From JAWLAT01 sp041395325 (GTDB lineage: Bacteria; Pseudomonadota; Gammaproteobacteria; Xanthomonadales; SZUA-5), in contig JAWLAT010000019.1 in assembly GCA_041395325.1 (NCBI GenBank), positions 30,058 to 94,057 of the forward strand: a stretch of DNA of 64,000 nucleotides. Direction: 5' to 3'. Shown here piece after piece: positions 1 to 8,015 of the stretch. Position numbers and translations under genes: made by a program. The notes under the pieces were generated by a model. It was not told where the DNA came from. It was given only the letters and a program-made list of their open reading frames with translations, and made no database searches. Positions within the stretch are counted from its first letter, which is position 1. Each line of letters opens with the position of its first letter.

Positions 1-1213
1 GCCTCAGGTGGCCATCGGCAAGGTTTCGGTCGGGTCGGGTCGCAATGACGGCGATGGCAATGCGGGCGTGCGTCTGAGCGTGGTGGGCGATTCGACCGCC
101 ATCCTTGAAGACGTGGCCGGCACGCTGGTCAAGGTGCTGCAGACCGTACCGGGTCTGTCCGATGTTCGCGTCGACCAAGGCACGGCCGAGCGCGAGGTGC
201 AGCTGAAGGTCGATCGTGATCGTGCCGTGGCCATGGGCTTCGATACGCAGCAGATCTCGCAGCTCGTGTCGGTGGCGATGCGCGGGCAGCCTTTGAACGA
301 ATATCGCGGCGAGGAAGGCGAGGTGGCCTTGTGGCTGCGTTTCAAGGATGCCGACCAGCTCAGTCTGGACCAATTGGGTCAGATTCAGCTGACGCGACCA
401 GGTCAGCCTTCGGTGCCGCTGACCGCCCTGGTGAGTCTGGACGTCGAGCAGGGACCGGCCACGATTCAGCGCACCAATCGGCAAGTGGCCCTGCAGATCC
501 AGAGTGATCTGGACAAGGACGTCAGCATGGGCGATGCGCGTGAGCGGATCGAGGCCGCCCTGAAGGAGGTGCAGCTGCCGGCCGGCTACAGCTGGAACTT
601 CGGTCGTGGCTTCGATCGCGACCAGGAAGCCTCGAACACGATGCTGTTCAATTTCCTGTTGGCGATTGCGCTGATCTACATGGTGATGGCGGCGCTGTTT
701 GAAAGCACCCTGTATCCGCTGACCATTCTGACCTCGATCGTTTTCTCGATCTGCGGCGTCTTTTGGGCCTTCATGTTCACCGGCACCACCTTCTCGCTCA
801 CCGCGATGATCGGCATTCTGATTCTCATCGGCGTGGTGGTGAACAACGGCATCGTGCTGATCGAGCACGTCAACAACCTGCGTCGCGAAGGGAAGCCGCG
901 CGACGTCGCGCTGGCGCTGGGCGGTCGCGAGCGGCTGCGGCCGATCCTGATGACCGTGGGGACGACCGTGCTGGGGCTGCTGCCGCTGTGCATCAGCAAC
1001 GTGCAGATCGGTGGCGATGGGCCGCCCTATTATCCGATGGCACGAGCCATTGCCGGCGGTTTGCTGTTCTCGACGCTGGTCAGTCTGGTGGTGCTGCCAA
1101 CCATCTATGCACTGGTGGATGACTTCACCGACTGGCTGAGCCGCTTGTTCCGACGCGCCGGCACACAGGCTCGAGGCTTCCGCAATCCTGGCGCCATGGC
1201 CATCGACAGTTGA
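1..1213 (+). CDS. RND-family efflux transporter, permease subunit (C-terminal part only)
   Basis: The reading frame is open at the left edge, so the gene starts upstream and only about 400 C-terminal residues are visible. They cover the second periplasmic (porter/docking) half followed by five hydrophobic segments, which correspond to TM8-TM12 of an AcrB-type proton-driven exporter. The helix containing 'GVVVNNGIVLIEHVNNLR' and the following 'RLRPILMTVGTT' are typical of the HAE/HME RND fold. The substrate cannot be told from this half. The adaptor and outer-membrane partners would be expected upstream, outside the window. The gene ends about 80 bases before ygfB, with no clear terminator between them. 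Confidence 0.9.
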   Translation, partial: PQVAIGKVSVGSGRNDGDGNAGVRLSVVGDSTAILEDVAGTLVKVLQTVPGLSDVRVDQGTAEREVQLKVDRDRAVAMGFDTQQISQLVSVAMRGQPLNEYRGEEGEVALWLRFKDADQLSLDQLGQIQLTRPGQPSVPLTALVSLDVEQGPATIQRTNRQVALQIQSDLDKDVSMGDARERIEAALKEVQLPAGYSWNFGRGFDRDQEASNTMLFNFLLAIALIYMVMAALFESTLYPLTILTSIVFSICGVFWAFMFTGTTFSLTAMIGILILIGVVVNNGIVLIEHVNNLRREGKPRDVALALGGRERLRPILMTVGTTVLGLLPLCISNVQIGGDGPPYYPMARAIAGGLLFSTLVSLVVLPTIYALVDDFTDWLSRLFRRAGTQARGFRNPGAMAIDS

Positions 1214-1293
1214 GCGGGTAGCCTTAGCATGGCGGAAGGACTGGTGTTGTCGGACTGCTAGACTGCCGCTTTGGCACAGAGGCGTCCAAGTCG

Positions 1294-1833
1294 ATGCAGC
1301 ATCCCTACCATGGCCTGCAAGGCATCCTGACGCATTGGAAGGCCGACATCGATGCCGCCGAGCTGCACGGGCAGGTGGTGGGTCTGCTCAGTGGCGGAAA
1401 GCCGGCATCGGCCGATGGGCCCGCCGTGGCAGCGGCGCTGGGATTGACCGAGCAATTGGGCGAAGCGACATCGAGCGAGGTCGCGCGCATCGTCGGTGCG
1501 CTGGCTGCGGCCAGCGAGGCCGCCCTGGCCGACGAGCAGCTTGGTTTTCAGCCGTTGCTGCCCGACGATGAACAGGCCTTGGACGAACGCGTCGGCGCGC
1601 TGCTGCAGTGGTCCCGTGGCTTTCTCGCAGGGCTGGGTCTGAGCGGCTTCAAGGTGGAGGGTCAGGCGCAGGGTGTGGATGAGTTCCTGGCTGATCTCAG
1701 CACCATTGCCGCCAGCTCGATCGATGCGCTGGACGGTGACGAGGAGAGCGAGGTGGCCTACATGGAGTTGCTGGAGTTTCTGCGCATGGGCACCCTGTTG
1801 GTCCACCTGTCCAGTCGTCGGGAGGCCGCATGA
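1294..1833 (+). CDS. ygfB: UPF0149 / YgfB-like protein
   Basis: This is a 179-residue acidic helical protein of the UPF0149 (YgfB/YecA) family. The family shows in the N-terminal 'ELHGQVVGLLSGG' stretch, in the central 'RGFLAGLGLSG' and in the C-terminal 'EVAYMELLEFLRMG'. Its stop codon overlaps the start of pepP (ATGA at 1830-1833), so the two are probably translated together, as in the ygfB-pepP arrangement of other gammaproteobacteria. The biochemical role is poorly defined. In Pseudomonas, YgfB has been linked to control of ampDh3 and beta-lactam tolerance; that role is not shown here. The protein looks full length. Confidence 0.85.
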   Translation: MQHPYHGLQGILTHWKADIDAAELHGQVVGLLSGGKPASADGPAVAAALGLTEQLGEATSSEVARIVGALAAASEAALADEQLGFQPLLPDDEQALDERVGALLQWSRGFLAGLGLSGFKVEGQAQGVDEFLADLSTIAASSIDALDGDEESEVAYMELLEFLRMGTLLVHLSSRREAA

Positions 1834-3152
1834 TCGCCGCCAGCGAATACGTTCGCCGTCGCCGTCAGTTGATGGAGATGGCCGGTCCGGATGCCGCCGT
1901 CGTGGTGCCGGCCGCGCCGGCCCGGATCCGCAACAACGATGCCCACTACCCCTATCGCCAGGACAGCGACCTGCTTTATCTGACCGGCTTCGAGGAACCT
2001 GAGGCCGTGCTGGTGCTGGTGCCGGGGCGGGAAGCCGCCGCCTCGATCCTGTTCTGTCGCGAACGCGATCTGAAGCGGGAGATCTGGGACGGCCCGCGTC
2101 TGGGACCCGAGGCCGCGCCCGAGCAACTGGGTCTGGACGATGCTTTCCCGATCGAGGACATCGACGACATCCTGCCGGGACTGCTGGAGAACCGCGAGCG
2201 GATCTACTATCCCTTCGGACGCGATGCGGATTTCGACCTCAAGGTCATGTCCTGGGTCAACCAGACCCGGGCCCGCCTGCGCGGCAGCGCGCGCTCTCCG
2301 CAAGGGCTGATCGCGCTGGGCCATTTGCTGCACGAGCTGCGGCTGTTCAAATCCCGCGACGAACTCAAGGTCATGACAAAGGCGGCGGCGATCACGGTGC
2401 AGGCGCACCGGCGCTTGCTGGAAGTCTGTCGCCCGGGCATGAGCGAGTACGAAATCGAAGCCGAGCTGTTGCACGTCTTTCGACGCCAACAGGCCGTGCC
2501 GGCCTATGAGCCCATCGTCGGCGGTGGTGCCAACGCCTGCATCCTGCACTATCGCAACAACAATGCGATGCTGCAGGAAGGCACGCTGTTGCTGGTCGAC
2601 GCCGGTGCCGAGTATCACAACTACGCCGCCGACGTGACCCGCACCATTCCGGTCAGCGGTGTCTATTCCAAGCCGCAGCGGGAGATCTACGAACTGGTCC
2701 TGGCGGCGCAGCTGGCGGCCATTGATGCGGTGCGTCCCGGCGAACACTGGGAGGCTCCCCATCGCGCCGCCGTGCAGGTCATCAGCGAGGGACTGCTGCG
2801 CCTGGGTCTGCTCAAGGGCAGCATTGACGAAGTCATCGCTGAGGGCCGCTATCAGCGCTTCTTCATGCACAAGACCGGTCACTGGCTGGGTCTGGACGTG
2901 CATGACGTTGGTGATTACCGGATTGACGGACAGCCACGCTTGCTCGAACCCGGGATGGTGCTGACGGTGGAACCGGGCATCTACATCGCGCCGGACGACA
3001 CCTCGGTGGCCCGCCGCTGGCGCGGCATCGGCGTGCGCATCGAAGACGATGTGGTCGTCACTCGGCAGGGCCACAAGGTGCTGACCGAAGCCGCACCGAA
3101 GACGGTTGCCGAAATCGAGGCGGCCATGGCACAGGCGCGTCAGGCGGCCTGA
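1830..3152 (+). CDS. pepP: Xaa-Pro aminopeptidase P
   Basis: This 440-residue dimetal peptidase (M24B) removes N-terminal residues that precede proline. The N-terminal AMP_N (creatinase-like) domain includes 'RQDSDLLYLTGFEEPEA'. The C-terminal pita-bread fold keeps all five expected metal ligands: Asp in 'LLVDAGAEYHNYAADVTRT' (two), His in 'HKTGHWLGLDVHDVG', Glu in 'VEPGIYI' and Glu in 'GIGVRIEDDVVV'. The length matches E. coli PepP (441 aa). It starts inside the ygfB stop codon, so it is likely co-translated. The cytoplasmic location is inferred from the lack of a signal peptide. Confidence 0.95.
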   Translation: MIAASEYVRRRRQLMEMAGPDAAVVVPAAPARIRNNDAHYPYRQDSDLLYLTGFEEPEAVLVLVPGREAAASILFCRERDLKREIWDGPRLGPEAAPEQLGLDDAFPIEDIDDILPGLLENRERIYYPFGRDADFDLKVMSWVNQTRARLRGSARSPQGLIALGHLLHELRLFKSRDELKVMTKAAAITVQAHRRLLEVCRPGMSEYEIEAELLHVFRRQQAVPAYEPIVGGGANACILHYRNNNAMLQEGTLLLVDAGAEYHNYAADVTRTIPVSGVYSKPQREIYELVLAAQLAAIDAVRPGEHWEAPHRAAVQVISEGLLRLGLLKGSIDEVIAEGRYQRFFMHKTGHWLGLDVHDVGDYRIDGQPRLLEPGMVLTVEPGIYIAPDDTSVARRWRGIGVRIEDDVVVTRQGHKVLTEAAPKTVAEIEAAMAQARQAA

Positions 3153-3189
3153 ACGGGCTGGTGGATTCCTGTCGCAGCTCGACAGGCTG

Positions 3190-3377
3190 AAAGCGGCGCG
3201 TTGCGCCGCACTCCAAAGCGCTTCGCGCAGGCACTGATGTGCGGAATTGTGGAGTTGGCGGCAGCGACCACGGCGGCGCGACTTCGTGCAGCGCCTTTCG
3301 CGGCGGGCTGGGTGGTGAACGGCGTTCGCCATTGAACCGTACGAAGCACTCTGGAGTGCGGCGAGCATCGCCGCTTT
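3190..3377. repeat. Long imperfect inverted repeat between pepP and the DUF3106 gene
   Basis: Two 36-base arms (3190-3225 and 3342-3377) are reverse complements with about seven mismatches. Each arm also holds its own small palindrome (GCGGCG ... CGCCGC). About 116 bases lie between the arms. The element fills the gap between two convergent genes, so it could act as a bidirectional terminator or be a non-autonomous mobile or REP-like element. No transposase or clear flanking target duplication was seen. Confidence 0.6.
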
Positions 3378-3405
3378 GTTCTGCTCCCGAGTCGGCACCG
3401 AGGTC

Positions 3406-4065
3406 CTATTGCGGACGCAGCCATTCCCGCCGCTCGTCGGGTGTCATCTGCAGCCAGCGACGGATGAGCGTTTCGCGCTCTGCTGGCGGTGCACTGCGTA
3501 CGCGGTGCCGCAACAGCATCCGCTGCTCCTGGCTCAGTTCGGCATCGATGCGGCGCAGTTCCTGGCGTTCCTCGGGACTGAGGCGTTCCAGGAAGCGGCG
3601 CATCTGACCGGCCCGGTCGCTGGCCCTGGCCCCTTCAATGAAGGCCCGGCGCTGGTCTGGCGTCATCTGCTGAAAGCGCTGCTGCAAGCGCCGCCGTTCG
3701 TCCTGAGGCAGGTGGCGGAAACGCTGCATCGTGGCGCGCAGCTCGCGCTGTCGCTCTGGCGGCAGCGACTGGAACCACTGCCAACGCTGGCGCAATTGCT
3801 CACGTTGTTCCGAAGGCAGCGACTGCCAGCGCTCGAAGCGTTCGGTCGCCTCCGCTCGCTGCTGCGGCTGCGCCTCCAGCCAGCGGTCGGTGGCCTGGAC
3901 CAGGCGTTGCCGGTCAGACTCTGCCAGGCCGCCCCATTCGGCTTCGAACGGTGCCAGCACTGCCTGCTGCTCGGGCGTGAGGCTGGCAAAGTCGGTGGCC
4001 GCCTGCAGCAAGTGGCTGCACAGCAAGCACCCGACGGCCAGCAGCCAGCGACTAGTCTTGCTCAT
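3406..4065 (-). CDS. DUF3106 periplasmic protein, Gln/Arg-rich
   Basis: With a start at 4065 the product is 219 residues and begins with a signal peptide (MSKTSRWLLAVGCLLCSHLL, then AA). The frame extends further upstream, but that extension runs through the neighbouring gene and lacks a signal. The mature part is a chain of amphipathic helices with a recurring 'L.PEER/QR' motif (for example 'LTPEQQAVL', 'LPSEQREQL', 'LPPERQREL', 'MTPDERREW'). This resembles the LTxxQ helices of CpxP/Spy-type periplasmic proteins. It is the last gene of the ECF sigma operon, overlapping the gene before it by 14 bases. A role in envelope stress sensing or chaperoning is inference only. Confidence 0.75.
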   Translation of the reverse strand: MSKTSRWLLAVGCLLCSHLLQAATDFASLTPEQQAVLAPFEAEWGGLAESDRQRLVQATDRWLEAQPQQRAEATERFERWQSLPSEQREQLRQRWQWFQSLPPERQRELRATMQRFRHLPQDERRRLQQRFQQMTPDQRRAFIEGARASDRAGQMRRFLERLSPEERQELRRIDAELSQEQRMLLRHRVRSAPPAERETLIRRWLQMTPDERREWLRPQ

Positions 4066-4303
4066 CGTCGGCCTCCGCTGGCGCAGCCGCGGTCGCAGCC
4101 ACAGTCGAGGGCAGGGCATCGAGTTCGAGCGGATCGATGGGTTCGGCATCGCCATCACTCTCGAACTCGGCCAGATAGAGCAGCAGTTCGCGACTGGGCA
4201 TGACCGGCGCTGCGGCTGTGGCCGGCGACCCGGTCTGTGCCAGCAGTGCCGGACTGCCGAGGCTCAGGAGGAGCCATCCCAGTCTTCTTCCTGTTCCAGC
4301 CAC
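4052..4303 (-). CDS. Small secreted hypothetical protein in the ECF sigma operon
   Basis: An 83-residue protein with an N-terminal hydrophobic signal (GWLLLSLGSPALLAQ) followed by an Ala/Pro/Asp/Glu-rich, probably disordered mature part ending 'AEADDEQD'. It overlaps the gene upstream by 40 bases and the DUF3106 gene downstream by 14 bases, so it sits tightly inside a four-gene operon. I do not recognise a family. Position suggests a periplasmic accessory of the sigma/anti-sigma system. The start could lie a few codons further in, but the signal peptide fits the one chosen. Confidence 0.55.
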   Translation of the reverse strand: MAGTGRRLGWLLLSLGSPALLAQTGSPATAAAPVMPSRELLLYLAEFESDGDAEPIDPLELDALPSTVAATAAAPAEADDEQD

Positions 4304-4623
4304 GCGTAGAACTCCAGATTTTCCAGCAATTCCAGGTCTTCGGATTCGCTCAACAAGGCGAGGTCAAATTCACCGACCGACACGCTGGTGGCAGGCAGCG
4401 TCTGAGGCTGGCGCGGCAGCAGTGCGATCACCAGGGCCGCGGCCAGCGCGACCCCGGTCAGTGGTTGCCACCAGGCCCACCGTCGCCGCGTGTCGAGTTG
4501 GGACAAGGCGCGCTGACGGGCCTGATTCAGCCGCGACAGGGTGGCGGCATCAAAGTCGTTCAGACTGTCGTCCAGCAACTGCCGGCTGCGATCGGTGTCC
4601 AGTGAACGGTCGGGTTGGGTCAT
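4264..4623 (-). CDS. Single-pass membrane protein, DUF3619-like, probable anti-sigma partner
   Basis: A 119-residue protein with a cytoplasmic N-terminus ('LNDFDAATLSRLNQARQRAL'), one transmembrane segment at about residues 50-68 ('LTGVALAAALVIALL') and an acidic periplasmic tail rich in Glu, Leu and Asp. The 'D..T..RL..AR..AL' opening is typical of DUF3619 proteins encoded next to ECF sigma factors. Its ATG overlaps the stop of the sigma gene by four bases, implying coupled translation. The topology fits an anti-sigma factor, but no zinc-type anti-sigma motif (HxxxCxxC) is present, so the role is inferred from position. Confidence 0.65.
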   Translation of the reverse strand: MTQPDRSLDTDRSRQLLDDSLNDFDAATLSRLNQARQRALSQLDTRRRWAWWQPLTGVALAAALVIALLPRQPQTLPATSVSVGEFDLALLSESEDLELLENLEFYAWLEQEEDWDGSS

Positions 4624-5231
4624 CGGTGTTCCTCCAGCGCCCGCCGCAAGGCCGTCAGGGCGCGTGACAGATGCGTTTTCACACTGCCTTCCGAGCAGCC
4701 CATGATGCCCGCGGTGGTGGCCCCATCAAAGCCCTCCCAGTGCCGCAGCAGGAAGGCCTGACGCTGCCGGTCGGGCAATTGTTGCAGTGCTGCCTGCAGG
4801 CTTTGCATGGCTGCATGATCGGTCAGTTGTTGCAACGGATCCGACGTTGCCTCGGGTGCAGCCACCTGATCCAGCGGATCGCCGGCGTCGTCTTCCGCTT
4901 GGGTGGCATGACCGAATCCGATGGCCAGCCAGCGCCGTCGTACCGTCTGGCGCCGATGGAAATCCAGCAATCGCGAGTCCAGGACCCGGTAGAACAGCGG
5001 TGCCCAATCGGCGGCGGGCTTGTCGGCGTAGTGGCGTACGAAGCCGTACATCGCCTCCTGTACCAACTCCAATGCGTCATCGAGATGACCGGTGCCCAAT
5101 TGGGCCATGCGCAGCGCCCTGCGCTCGGTGTCGCGCAGGAAGCGATCCAGTTCGGCCCGGCGTCGGGTCTGCGCGTCATCCCGCACGCTGGGTATACCCC
5201 CTATCCTTTGGGCAGTGTTGGCAACGATCAT
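4620..5231 (-). CDS. ECF-subfamily RNA polymerase sigma-70 factor
   Basis: This sigma factor has region 2 ('LDDALELVQEAMYGFVRHY' and the following core-binding helix) and region 4 ('LPDRQRQAFLLRHWEGFDG', then 'TTAGIMGCSEGSVKTHLSR', the DNA-binding helix-turn-helix). It lacks regions 1 and 3, as ECF factors do. The longest frame starts at 5231 (203 aa). A GTG at about 5183 would remove 16 unconserved residues and is a realistic alternative start. It heads an operon with a membrane protein, a small secreted protein and a DUF3106 protein, a set known from Xanthomonadaceae. It is likely self-regulated through its membrane partner; the inducing signal is unknown. Confidence 0.85.
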   Translation of the reverse strand: MIVANTAQRIGGIPSVRDDAQTRRRAELDRFLRDTERRALRMAQLGTGHLDDALELVQEAMYGFVRHYADKPAADWAPLFYRVLDSRLLDFHRRQTVRRRWLAIGFGHATQAEDDAGDPLDQVAAPEATSDPLQQLTDHAAMQSLQAALQQLPDRQRQAFLLRHWEGFDGATTAGIMGCSEGSVKTHLSRALTALRRALEEHR

Positions 5232-5315
5232 AGGGCCGGTTGGTCTGCTCTGGTACGCTCATCACAACGCATCGTCGTTCGTTCGGTTGACGACGGTGCC
5301 GTCAGACGAATTCAG

Positions 5316-5598
5316 TTATCCGCAACAGTTCAGAAGCGGCCGAGCAAGACCGCGCAAGTGCTTGATCCGTTGCCCCCTGCCCGGGTTGTCCACAGTGCCT
5401 GTGGATAAGTCTGTGGATGGGCCTCCGGTGCGACCAGAAAAAGCCGGCAGCGGCGCGCATTTAGCTGCCCTGGTGAATTTCTGGCCAGTTCGCGCGTTTT
5501 GCGTAAAAACAATGAGTTACGCGACTGAATATGACAGTGTTACGGAAGCTTGACAATGGCTGGCGGTGTCGTTCCTGGGGTTGTCCAGTTGTGAATAA
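5316..5598. promoter_or_regulatory. Cluster of DnaA-box-like 9-mers upstream of priA
   Basis: The 451-base gap 5232-5682 has no convincing gene. It contains two exact TTATNCACA boxes on the reverse strand (5400-5408 TGTGGATAA and 5590-5598 TGTGAATAA). Near matches lie at 5316-5324 (TTATCCGCA), 5386-5394 (TTGTCCACA) and 5412-5420 (TGTGGATGG). A comparatively A+T-rich stretch (about 5495-5560) lies between the inner and outer boxes. This is compatible with a DnaA-responsive promoter or a DnaA-binding locus. It is weak evidence for a replication origin, because neither dnaA nor dnaN is nearby. Upstream of the start, 5660-5680 is purine-rich and serves as the priA ribosome-binding region. Confidence 0.5.
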
Positions 5599-5682
5599 CT
5601 GTGCGCAGGCGCACAGCTTTCGAGCGCTCGCCCTGTCGGCCAGTCCAACGCTGTCACGGGCAGGGGCGGGGAGGGGCAGGGC

Positions 5683-7851
5683 TTGAGTTCGAAGCCGGCA
5701 CCCGAATCGATCGTTCAGGTGGCCCTGCCGCTGCCGGTACCCGGTCCATTCGACTACGCCCATGCGGGCTCGGCACTGCCCATCGGTTGTCGCGTCCGTG
5801 TTCCTTTCGGCGCGCGCGAACTGGTTGGTTTCGTCGTCGGCAACGCGCCAGCCAGCGAGCCAGATCGCGCGTTGCGGCCGGTCACCGAAATCCTGGACCG
5901 GCAGAGTTGGTTCGGGCCCGACCTGTGGACCCTCCTGCGGTTTGCTGCCGACTACTACCAGCGGGAGTTGGGCGAGGTCATGGCGATGGCCTTGCCGACA
6001 GCATTGCGCCGGCTGCGCCTGCCCAAGGCCCGGCCGCTGTTGAGCTGGCGCTTGCGGCAGCATGGTCCGGACCTGGCACGGACGCCATTGCAGGCAAGAC
6101 TACTGGGCAGGTTGCAGACCGACGGGCAGACGCAAAGCGATTTGCTGGAATGGGAGCCTCAGGCACTGAGCGGGCTGCAGCAGCTGCGCCGCCGCGGCAT
6201 CGTCGAAGCGGTTCCACTGCCGATCGGGCAAGCAGGTCAAGCGCAGGCCGGTCCGAACTTGAGCGAAGCTCAGCAGTCGGTCGTCGACGCCATCGGCGCA
6301 GGGCAGGGCTTCCAGTCGTGGTTGCTGCAGGGTGTGACCGGCAGCGGCAAGACTGAGGTCTATCTGCAGCTGGCTCAACGCGCCCTGGACCGCGGGCAAC
6401 AGGTCCTGCTGCTGGTTCCGGAAATCGGATTGGTGCCACAGATGCTGGCACGCGCCGCCGAACGTCTGTCGGGTCGATCCACGGTCCTGCACTCGGAACT
6501 GGCGGAAACCGAGCGGTTGCTGATCCACCAGGCCATCGCCCGCGGTGAGATCGACATCGTGGTCGGCACCCGGTCGGCGCTGTTTGCGCCGTTGGAACGG
6601 CTGGGGTTGATCGTCGTCGATGAGGAACACGACGCGGCCTACAAGCAACAGGAGGGTGTGCGCTATCACGCCCGGGATCTGGCCCTGGTGCGGGGAAGGA
6701 CGTTGGACATCCCGGTCGTGCTGGGCAGTGCGACCCCATCGCTGGAGACCCTGTGGAACGTGCAACGGGGGCGTTGTCAGCGGTTGTCCCTCACTGCGCG
6801 AGCCGGCGGGGCGTTGGCACCGGAATGGTGGGTCGAGGACCTCAGTACGGCGCCGCCGCGTGAGGTGGTGGGCCAGCAGGCACTGACGCTGATCGCCAGG
6901 GAACTGGACGCCGACCGGCAGGTGCTGGTGTTCCGCAATCGCCGCGGATTCGCGCCGGTGTTGCTGTGCGGCGACTGTGGCTGGCAGGCGCAATGCCCAC
7001 ATTGCGATGCCCGCTTGGTGCTGCACCGGACCCGGCAGCAGCTGCGCTGCCATCACTGTGACCATGTCATGCGTCTGCCGGATGCCTGCCCGGAATGCGG
7101 CAGCCTCGGTCTGCGGCCGTTGGGTGTCGGCACCGAGCGGGTCGAGGACGTGCTGGCACGACGCTTCCCGGGCGTGCCCCTGTATCGCTTCGATCGCGAC
7201 AGCGTGGCCCGCAAGGGCGCGCGCGAGGCGTCGCTGACGCAGTTGCAGTCCGGTGGAGCGGCCTTGATCGTCGGCACACAGATGCTGGCCAAGGGCCATG
7301 ATCTGCCGAGCCTGGGTCTGGTCGTCATTTGCCAACTGGACGAGTTGCTGCACAGTGTCGACTACCGCGCGACCGAACGCCTGGCGCAACTGCTGGTGCA
7401 GGTCTCAGGACGCGCCGGCCGCCGTGAGCAACGGGGTCGGGTTGTGCTGGAAACCGCCTGGCCGCAGCATCCCGTGCTGCAGACACTGTTGAATGAGGGT
7501 TACCCCGCCTTTGCCGAACAGGCCCTGCAACAGCGCATCGCTGCCGGTCTGCCGCCGGCCAGTCACGCGGCGCTGCTGCGTGCCGATGATCCGCGACGTG
7601 AGTCCCTGGACGCATTCCTGCTGGCGCTGGCCGATGCGCTTCGTCCGCTGTTGCCCGACGGTGTGCAGCTGCACGGCCCGATCCATCCACCGATGGCCCG
7701 CCGGGCCGGTCGCGAGCGCGCCCAGCTGTTGCTGCTCAGTCCACAGCGGCCGCCCTTGCAGCAGGCCTTGCGCCAACTGCGCGAACTGCTCGCCCAGCGG
7801 CGCGGCAGCGTGCATTGCAGTGTTGATGTGGATCCGTTGGATTGGTACTGA
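5683..7851 (+). CDS. priA: Primosomal protein N' (replication restart helicase PriA)
   Basis: A 722-residue superfamily 2 helicase that reloads DnaB at stalled forks. The order is: an N-terminal 3'BD domain starting at 'VQVALPLPVPGPFDY'; Walker A 'GVTGSGKTEVY'; 'LLLVPEIGLVPQM'; the DEEH box 'LIVVDEEHDAAYKQQEG'; 'VLGSATPSLE'; a paired zinc-binding insert with four CxxC motifs ('CGDC', 'CPHC', 'CHHC', 'CPEC'); and helicase motifs V/VI ('QVSGRAGRREQRGRVV'). A TTG start at 5683 is chosen because the conserved N-terminus begins nine codons later and a GGGGAGGGGCAGG purine tract precedes it. The upstream region carries DnaA-box-like sites. Confidence 0.95.
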   Translation: MSSKPAPESIVQVALPLPVPGPFDYAHAGSALPIGCRVRVPFGARELVGFVVGNAPASEPDRALRPVTEILDRQSWFGPDLWTLLRFAADYYQRELGEVMAMALPTALRRLRLPKARPLLSWRLRQHGPDLARTPLQARLLGRLQTDGQTQSDLLEWEPQALSGLQQLRRRGIVEAVPLPIGQAGQAQAGPNLSEAQQSVVDAIGAGQGFQSWLLQGVTGSGKTEVYLQLAQRALDRGQQVLLLVPEIGLVPQMLARAAERLSGRSTVLHSELAETERLLIHQAIARGEIDIVVGTRSALFAPLERLGLIVVDEEHDAAYKQQEGVRYHARDLALVRGRTLDIPVVLGSATPSLETLWNVQRGRCQRLSLTARAGGALAPEWWVEDLSTAPPREVVGQQALTLIARELDADRQVLVFRNRRGFAPVLLCGDCGWQAQCPHCDARLVLHRTRQQLRCHHCDHVMRLPDACPECGSLGLRPLGVGTERVEDVLARRFPGVPLYRFDRDSVARKGAREASLTQLQSGGAALIVGTQMLAKGHDLPSLGLVVICQLDELLHSVDYRATERLAQLLVQVSGRAGRREQRGRVVLETAWPQHPVLQTLLNEGYPAFAEQALQQRIAAGLPPASHAALLRADDPRRESLDAFLLALADALRPLLPDGVQLHGPIHPPMARRAGRERAQLLLLSPQRPPLQQALRQLRELLAQRRGSVHCSVDVDPLDWY

Positions 7852-8015
7852 GGGGCTAGGGCTGAGGGATCAGGGCTGAGGGGTCAGGAGGGGCAGTTCC
7901 GGTGACCATGTCGATTCGGTCAATTGGGTTTGGTGCCATTGCTTCACCCGCCGGCTCAAGGCGACTTCCAGGCCAATGGGTTCCAGCCGCCCCCTGATCC
8001 CTCAGCCCTGAGCCC
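7852..8015. repeat. G-rich inverted-repeat element between priA and ivd
   Basis: The gap between two convergent genes begins with a G-rich tract containing several GGG/GGGG runs (7853-7890) and ends with the reverse complement. An exact 18-base pair of arms lies at 7858-7875 and 7992-8009, enclosing about 115 bases. The G-run spacing fits a potential G-quadruplex on the forward strand. A similar arrangement occurs at 22899-23065, which points to a recurring intergenic element. A terminator role for the convergent genes is possible, but no T-run follows. Confidence 0.55.

Noticed and set aside
1758..3398. 546-codon reverse frame opposite pepP
   Set aside because: Low-complexity His/Arg/Gln-rich translation antisense to a complete pepP; long antisense frames are expected at this GC content.
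5232..5682. Calling the DnaA-box cluster oriC
   Set aside because: No dnaA, dnaN, gidA or rpmH nearby and no clear tandem A+T-rich unwinding element. Only a DnaA-binding or regulatory locus is supported.
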